From NCBI GenBank assembly GCA_016844515.1, contig JAERMP010000097.1, positions 1 through 7,942 on the forward strand: a stretch of DNA of 7,942 bases, read 5' to 3'. Shown here piece after piece: positions 4,703 to 7,942 of this stretch. How positions within the stretch are numbered: position 1 is the stretch's first letter; each line of letters starts with the position of its first letter. The notes under the pieces are model-generated. The model saw nothing but the letters and a program-made list of their open reading frames with translations. It was not told where the DNA came from and searched no databases. The stretch is from Thermoleophilia bacterium. Lineage in GTDB: Bacteria > Actinomycetota > Thermoleophilia > Gaiellales > Gaiellaceae. Both the position numbers and the translations under genes were made by a program.

Positions 4703-5625
4703 ACGAGCACCTCTCGCTCGTAGGGGTCGTAGGTGTCGATCTCCCGCTCGAGGATCGCGCGGATGGCGATCTCCTCGGAGGCGATCGCGACGAGGTCGTC
4801 CGCTTCGTAGAGGACGAGGGGCTTCGCGGCCAGCTCGTCCTTCGCAACACCGAGCTCGTCCTTGGTAACCGCGATGTACGTGAAGACGCCATCGAGGTCG
4901 TCGAGCGACTTGTGCATCGCCTCCTCGAGGGTCGCTCCCTCGCTCATCTCCTGCGCGAGGTACACGGCGATGATCTCGGAGTCGCACTCCGACATGAACC
5001 GTCGCCCGGCCCGCTCGAGCCGGCGACGCCACATGAAGTAGTTCGTCAGCTGCCCGTTGTGGACGACCGCGACGTCGGAGTAGGGATACGCCCAGTACGG
5101 GTGGGCCCCGGCGATGTCCACCTCTGACTCCGTCGCCATTCGGACATGGCCGATCGCATGCGTCCCCGTGAACGACGAGAGCCCGTACTGGTCGTGCACG
5201 GTCTCTGCGTCGCCGAGGTCCTTGACGATCTCCAGCGTGCGGCCGAGCGAGAGAACCTCCGCCTCGGGGATGTCCTCCACGAAGTCGGCGAGCAGCTTGA
5301 GATCGCCGTCGTACTCGAACGAGACGCGGAATGCGTACGGCGTCTCCTCCTCGACCTCGTGGATCGAAGCGCCGAGCGAGGCAAGCCGGGACTCGACCTC
5401 GGCGCGGTGACGGCGGAGCCGGTCCCCGAACTCGAAGTCGCGGGGTGTGTTGGCGTCCGCGAGCTTGTAGCGCATGATGAGATCGCCGTTCTCGGGGCTG
5501 CCGTAGAGCGCATAGCCGGTCGAGTCGGGCCCGCGGTGCTTCATCGACTGGAGCATCCGCGTCATCTCGTCACCGATCGGGTGCTGTGACCCGTCCCGGT
5601 AGATGATCCCTGCTATTCCGCACAC
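4690..5625 (-). CDS. glxB: GlxB / MgsA-like class II glutamine amidotransferase
   Basis: This 311-residue Ntn-hydrolase has the nucleophile Cys2 directly after the initiator, in the order seen in glutamate synthase and PurF amidotransferase domains: MCGIAGI at 1-7, HRGPDSTG at 30-37, GHVRMATES at 159-167, HNGQLTNY at 189-196 and CDSE at 214-217. It should hydrolyse glutamine and pass ammonia to the GlxC/GlxD complex in the cytoplasm. Residues 60-145 form an insertion typical of the free-standing GlxB/MgsA type, giving the usual length for that group. The GTG at 5625 is preceded by GGAGGTGAT at good spacing. It is the only strong ribosome site in the cluster, suggesting that translation of the glx genes starts here and is then coupled downstream. 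Removal of the initiator residue is needed to free Cys2. Confidence 0.92.
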   Translation of the reverse strand: MCGIAGIIYRDGSQHPIGDEMTRMLQSMKHRGPDSTGYALYGSPENGDLIMRYKLADANTPRDFEFGDRLRRHRAEVESRLASLGASIHEVEEETPYAFRVSFEYDGDLKLLADFVEDIPEAEVLSLGRTLEIVKDLGDAETVHDQYGLSSFTGTHAIGHVRMATESEVDIAGAHPYWAYPYSDVAVVHNGQLTNYFMWRRRLERAGRRFMSECDSEIIAVYLAQEMSEGATLEEAMHKSLDDLDGVFTYIAVTKDELGVAKDELAAKPLVLYEADDLVAIASEEIAIRAILEREIDTYDPYEREVLVWQR

Positions 5626-5643
5626 TCAGATCACCTCCCGCAA

Positions 5644-5724
5644 GGTCTGCATCCGCAGGAGCGGATGCAGACCGCGGGTGCCGCCTGCGGCGGCAACATC
5701 CCTAAAGCGGCCGCTCCGCGGCCG
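5644..5724 (-). promoter_or_regulatory. Three inverted repeats between the synthetase gene and glxB
   Basis: The 118-bp gap holds three consecutive hairpin-forming sequences: a perfect 13-bp inverted repeat (5644-5656 with 5661-5673, loop AGGA), a 7-bp one (5679-5685 with 5689-5695) and a 7-bp GC-only one (5708-5714 with 5718-5724). In the minus-strand transcript the strongest hairpin comes last, just before the glxB ribosome site. No T tract follows any of them. They may set relative mRNA stability, slow polymerase, or act as a partial terminator between genes; the sequence does not show which. Confidence 0.5.
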
Positions 5725-5743
5725 GGGCCGTGGGTAACCACAG

Positions 5744-7141
5744 TCACGGAAGCACATCCAGGTACTCCTGCATGTCCCAGTCGGAGACAGTCGCGCAGTA
5801 GCGCTCCCACTCGTCCCGCTTGTAGTGCATGAAAACACGGTACATCTCGCCCGGCAGCGCGCTCTTCACGACCTCATCGGCCTCGAGCGCTTCGAGCGCC
5901 TCGCCGAGCGTCATCGGAACGCGCCGCACCTGCTTGCCGGCCTCGATCGCCTCGTAGATGTTCCCCTCCTCGGGCTCGCCCGGATCGAGCTTCCGCTGAA
6001 TCCCGTCGTCCATGACCTTGATCAGACCCGCTAGCGCCAGGTACGGATTGACGGCGGAGTCGACCGAGCGGTACTCGAAGCGGTCGGGCGACGAGATCCG
6101 CAGGGCGGTCGTGCGGTTCTGGTAGCCCCAGTCGGCGAAAACCGGAGCCCAGAAGCCCGTGTCCCAGAAGCGTCGGTACGAGTTGACCGTCGGCGCGGTG
6201 ACGCAGGTGAGGCCGCGGAGGTGCTCGAGGATGCCCCCGATCGCTTGCAGCCCCGTCTCGCTCGGCTTGTGAATGTCGTCCGTGTCGGGCAGGAAGGCGT
6301 TCTCGTCGCCCTTCCAGAGCGAGATGTTCGTGTGGCAGCCGTTTGCCGAGACGCCCATGAACGGCTTCGGCATGAAACACGGGAAGACGCCGAGCTCGCG
6401 ACCGACCTGTTTCGCGATTTGCCGGAACGTCGAGAGGTTGTCCGCCGTCTGCTCGGCGCGATCGAAGCCGAAGTTGAGCTCGATCTGGCCAGGCGCGTCC
6501 TCGTGATCGCCCTGGATCATGTCGAGCCCGAGCTTCTGCCCGTACTCGACCATCTTGTGGATGATCGGCTGGAGCTCGGAGAACTGATCGATGTGGTAGC
6601 AGTAGGGCTTGGTGACGCCCTCGACCGAGGGCGTGCCGTCGGCGCCCAACTTGAGCCACATCATCTCTGGCTCCATCCCGGCACGCAGGTGCATGCCCGT
6701 CCGTCCTTCGAAGTCCTCCTGGATGCGGCGCAGGTTCCCGCGGCAGTCCGAGGTGAGCACCTCGCCCGGCCCCTCGCGGTCCTCGCGGTTGCGGAAGCAC
6801 GTGCACCAGACGCGCGCAACCCGCGAGTCCCATGGCAGCACCTGGAACGTCTCGGGCTCAGGGATCCCGACGAGCTCCCAAGCCTCCGGGCCGTAGCCGA
6901 TGTAGTTGCCGTGGCGGTCGACGAAGAGGTTCGCCGTCGAGCCGTAGACGAGCTGGAAGCCCTTCTGGGCGATCGTCTCCCAGTGAGGCGCCGGAACGCC
7001 CTTACCCATGATGCGGCCGGTTACGGAGACGAACTGGTAGTAGATGTAGGTGACGCCCTCGGCGTCGATCTTCTTCCGGACATCCTTCACCCGCTCAGCA
7101 CGTCCCTCGGCTTCGACGAAACGCTCCAGGTCGGTCGCCAC
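5744..7141 (-). CDS. glnT: Glutamine synthetase-like ligase, type III (GlnT) / gamma-glutamylmethylamide synthetase (GmaS) type
   Basis: This 465-residue protein is an ATP-dependent glutamate-amine ligase of the glutamine synthetase fold. Visible are a beta-grasp N-domain (about 28-110), GMEPE at 155-159 (metal-binding Glu), HEDAPGQIELNFG at 213-225, MPKPFMGVSANGCH at 257-270 (ATP and glutamate site, His270), APTVNSYRR at 316-324, and RFEYRSVDSAVNPY at 354-367. The stretch matching the E. coli ammonium-binding FDGSS reads VYGST (65-69), so Asp50 appears replaced by Tyr66. This points to a substrate other than, or besides, ammonia, such as methylamine. The adenylylation loop NLYDLP is only partly kept (GNIYEA, 393-398). 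Two GTG starts exist, 7144 and 7141; 7141 is seven bases from AAAGGAG and is preferred. It precedes glxBCD, as in glnT and mgs/gmaS clusters. Family certain, substrate uncertain. Confidence 0.9.
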   Translation of the reverse strand: MATDLERFVEAEGRAERVKDVRKKIDAEGVTYIYYQFVSVTGRIMGKGVPAPHWETIAQKGFQLVYGSTANLFVDRHGNYIGYGPEAWELVGIPEPETFQVLPWDSRVARVWCTCFRNREDREGPGEVLTSDCRGNLRRIQEDFEGRTGMHLRAGMEPEMMWLKLGADGTPSVEGVTKPYCYHIDQFSELQPIIHKMVEYGQKLGLDMIQGDHEDAPGQIELNFGFDRAEQTADNLSTFRQIAKQVGRELGVFPCFMPKPFMGVSANGCHTNISLWKGDENAFLPDTDDIHKPSETGLQAIGGILEHLRGLTCVTAPTVNSYRRFWDTGFWAPVFADWGYQNRTTALRISSPDRFEYRSVDSAVNPYLALAGLIKVMDDGIQRKLDPGEPEEGNIYEAIEAGKQVRRVPMTLGEALEALEADEVVKSALPGEMYRVFMHYKRDEWERYCATVSDWDMQEYLDVLP

Positions 7142-7184
7142 CACGTTGCTCCTTTTCTCCCGCCTCCGAAGTCGGTCGTGCGGG

Positions 7185-7190
7185 AGCCTA
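7185..7190 (-). promoter_or_regulatory. Possible -10 box for the synthetase-glx cluster
   Basis: TAGGCT (7190-7185) fits TANNNT and would give a leader of about 35-40 nt containing the AAAGGAG ribosome site. No convincing -35 box is seen. An 8-bp palindrome CGTGCACG (7207-7214) lies just upstream. Weak, motif-only evidence. Confidence 0.25.
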
Positions 7191-7224
7191 ATCAGCGGAT
7201 GGCGATCGTGCACGGGATCTGATC

Positions 7225-7230
7225 TAGCCT
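7225..7230 (+). promoter_or_regulatory. Possible -10 box for greA, leaderless start
   Basis: TAGCCT fits TANNNT and ends eight bases before the GTG at 7239, so transcription could begin at the start codon. The absence of any ribosome site before this GTG agrees with a leaderless message. No -35 box is recognisable. Confidence 0.3.
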
Positions 7231-7238
7231 GTGCGCCT

Positions 7239-7691
7239 GTGGGTGAGCCGAAGATCGAGTACCTGACTGCTCCGCAACGTGCCGAGCTCGAGGCGGAGCT
7301 CGTCGAGCTCGAGGGCCCGCGGCGGAAAGCGGCCTCGGCGGCAATCGCGCACGCGCGTGAGTTCGGCGATCTGAGCGAGAACTTCGAGTATCACGCGGCG
7401 AAGAACGAGCAGGGCCTCCTCGAGCGCCGGATCCACGTCCTGCGCGAGCGGTTGCGCCATGCGGTCACGGTCGAGCACGAGACCGACGAGCACGTAGGCG
7501 TCGGCTCGATCGTCGAGATCGCCGACGAGGACGGGGAGCGGATGGAGGTCGAGATTTCGGCTCTCGGCGGAGTCGCACCCCACTCACCTCTCGGGTCGGC
7601 GCTCATGGGCGCCGCGATCGGTGACGTGGTGGACGTCGAGGCCCCGCGCGGCGCCTGGAAGGCGCGCGTGCTCGCGATTCGCCGCTCGTAG
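7239..7691 (+). CDS. greA: GreA-family transcription elongation factor
   Basis: The 150-residue product has both GreA parts. An N-terminal antiparallel coiled coil (about 10-78) has its tip carrying the conserved acidic pair in EFGDLSENFEYHAAK (Asp44, Glu47). A C-terminal FKBP-like domain (about 84-147) includes VGVGSIVEI, SPLGSALMG at 116-124 and GDVVDVEAPRG. GreA enters the secondary channel of RNA polymerase and stimulates cleavage of backtracked transcripts. GTG 7239 is chosen because the reading frame and the usual YLT opening (residues 8-10) fit and a -10-like box lies just upstream; no ribosome site is visible. The length is close to the usual 155-160 residues. It is divergent from the synthetase gene and shares TAGTG with the next gene. 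It could be a paralogue rather than the main GreA of the genome. Confidence 0.9.
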   Translation: MGEPKIEYLTAPQRAELEAELVELEGPRRKAASAAIAHAREFGDLSENFEYHAAKNEQGLLERRIHVLRERLRHAVTVEHETDEHVGVGSIVEIADEDGERMEVEISALGGVAPHSPLGSALMGAAIGDVVDVEAPRGAWKARVLAIRRS

Positions 7692-7942
7692 TGGACACCC
7701 TCGTCGAGCTTCACGCGCGGGAAGAGTCGCGGTTCGTGGATACGCATCCGCGGTCGCGCGAGCTCGCCGAGCGCGCCCGTGCGAGCCTCTTCGAGGGCGT
7801 TCCGATGCACTGGATGCGCAAGTGGCCGGGCGGCTTCCCCGTTTTCGTCCGTGAGGCGAAGGGCGCGCGCTTCGTCGACGTGGACGGGATCGAGTACGTC
7901 GACTTCTGCCTCGGCGACACGGGTGCGATGACGGGCCATGCC
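7691..7942 (+). CDS. Class III aminotransferase, HemL-like, N-terminal part
   Basis: From GTG 7691, which shares a G with the greA stop codon, 84 codons run to the right edge. Residues 20-45 hold the opening helix (ELAERARASLFEGVP) and the MHW and WPGGFPVF stretch. These are followed by GARFVDVDGIEYVDFCLGD and TGAMTGHA, the substrate-domain entrance typical of PLP-dependent class III aminotransferases of the glutamate-1-semialdehyde aminomutase type. The PLP-binding Lys and the rest of the enzyme lie outside the window. The gene has no own ribosome site, so it is probably translated by coupling to greA. Likely substrates are amino acids or amino ketones; a true HemL role cannot be told from an aspartate aminotransferase-family relative here. 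Confidence 0.82.
   Translation, partial: MDTLVELHAREESRFVDTHPRSRELAERARASLFEGVPMHWMRKWPGGFPVFVREAKGARFVDVDGIEYVDFCLGDTGAMTGHA

Noticed and set aside
5626..5838. Small 70-codon minus-strand frame at the synthetase-glxB junction
   Set aside because: It covers the synthetase C-terminus out of frame and the three hairpins; composition and position do not support a gene.
6221..7222. 333-codon open frame on the plus strand
   Set aside because: It lies opposite the conserved synthetase motifs and has shadow-like composition.

Overview
The window is GC-rich, with G/C-ending codons, TANNNT-type -10 boxes and genes that seem to start at or beside the transcription start. This fits a deep-branching actinobacterium, perhaps of the Thermoleophilia type. 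That placement is inferred from composition and gene style, not from a marker gene.

Left part (1-2010). A leaderless class I glutamine amidotransferase gene runs off the left edge on the minus strand. To its right lie two near-identical RNA units in direct orientation on the plus strand (about 612-870 and 1724-1985). They flank a decayed minus-strand DUF4268-type gene. Each unit has a conserved 17-bp dyad, a TACCGT -10 box, an 86-nt tRNA-like sequence, a 16-nt segment complementary to the anticodon arm of that same tRNA-like sequence, a GTAA-capped hairpin and a strong 10-bp terminator hairpin. The tRNA-like part has a Ser/Sec-type fold: an 8-bp acceptor with a 4-bp T-stem, a long D-stem with a tiny loop, a long variable arm, discriminator G and anticodon GAG. 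The two copies differ at four anticodon-arm positions. At three of these the downstream complementary segment carries the matching change; the fourth stays paired as G-U or A-U. This double complementarity is the most unusual thing in the window.

Middle and right (2011-7141, minus strand). A tightly packed cluster reads glutamine synthetase-like (glnT/gmaS type), glxB, glxC, glxD, then an unrecognised 153-residue protein. The last four genes overlap or touch, and three inverted repeats separate the synthetase gene from glxB. The glxBCD trio is the three-part glutamate-synthase-like enzyme that also forms N-methylglutamate synthase. Next to a synthetase whose ammonium-site Asp appears to be Tyr, it suggests handling of methylamine or another amine by way of glutamate. 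A separate three-part glutamine/glutamate assimilation route is also possible.

Right edge (7239-7942, plus strand). A GreA-family transcription elongation factor is followed, with a one-base overlap, by the start of a class III (HemL-like) aminotransferase that runs off the window. The synthetase and greA genes diverge from a short shared region at 7142-7238.
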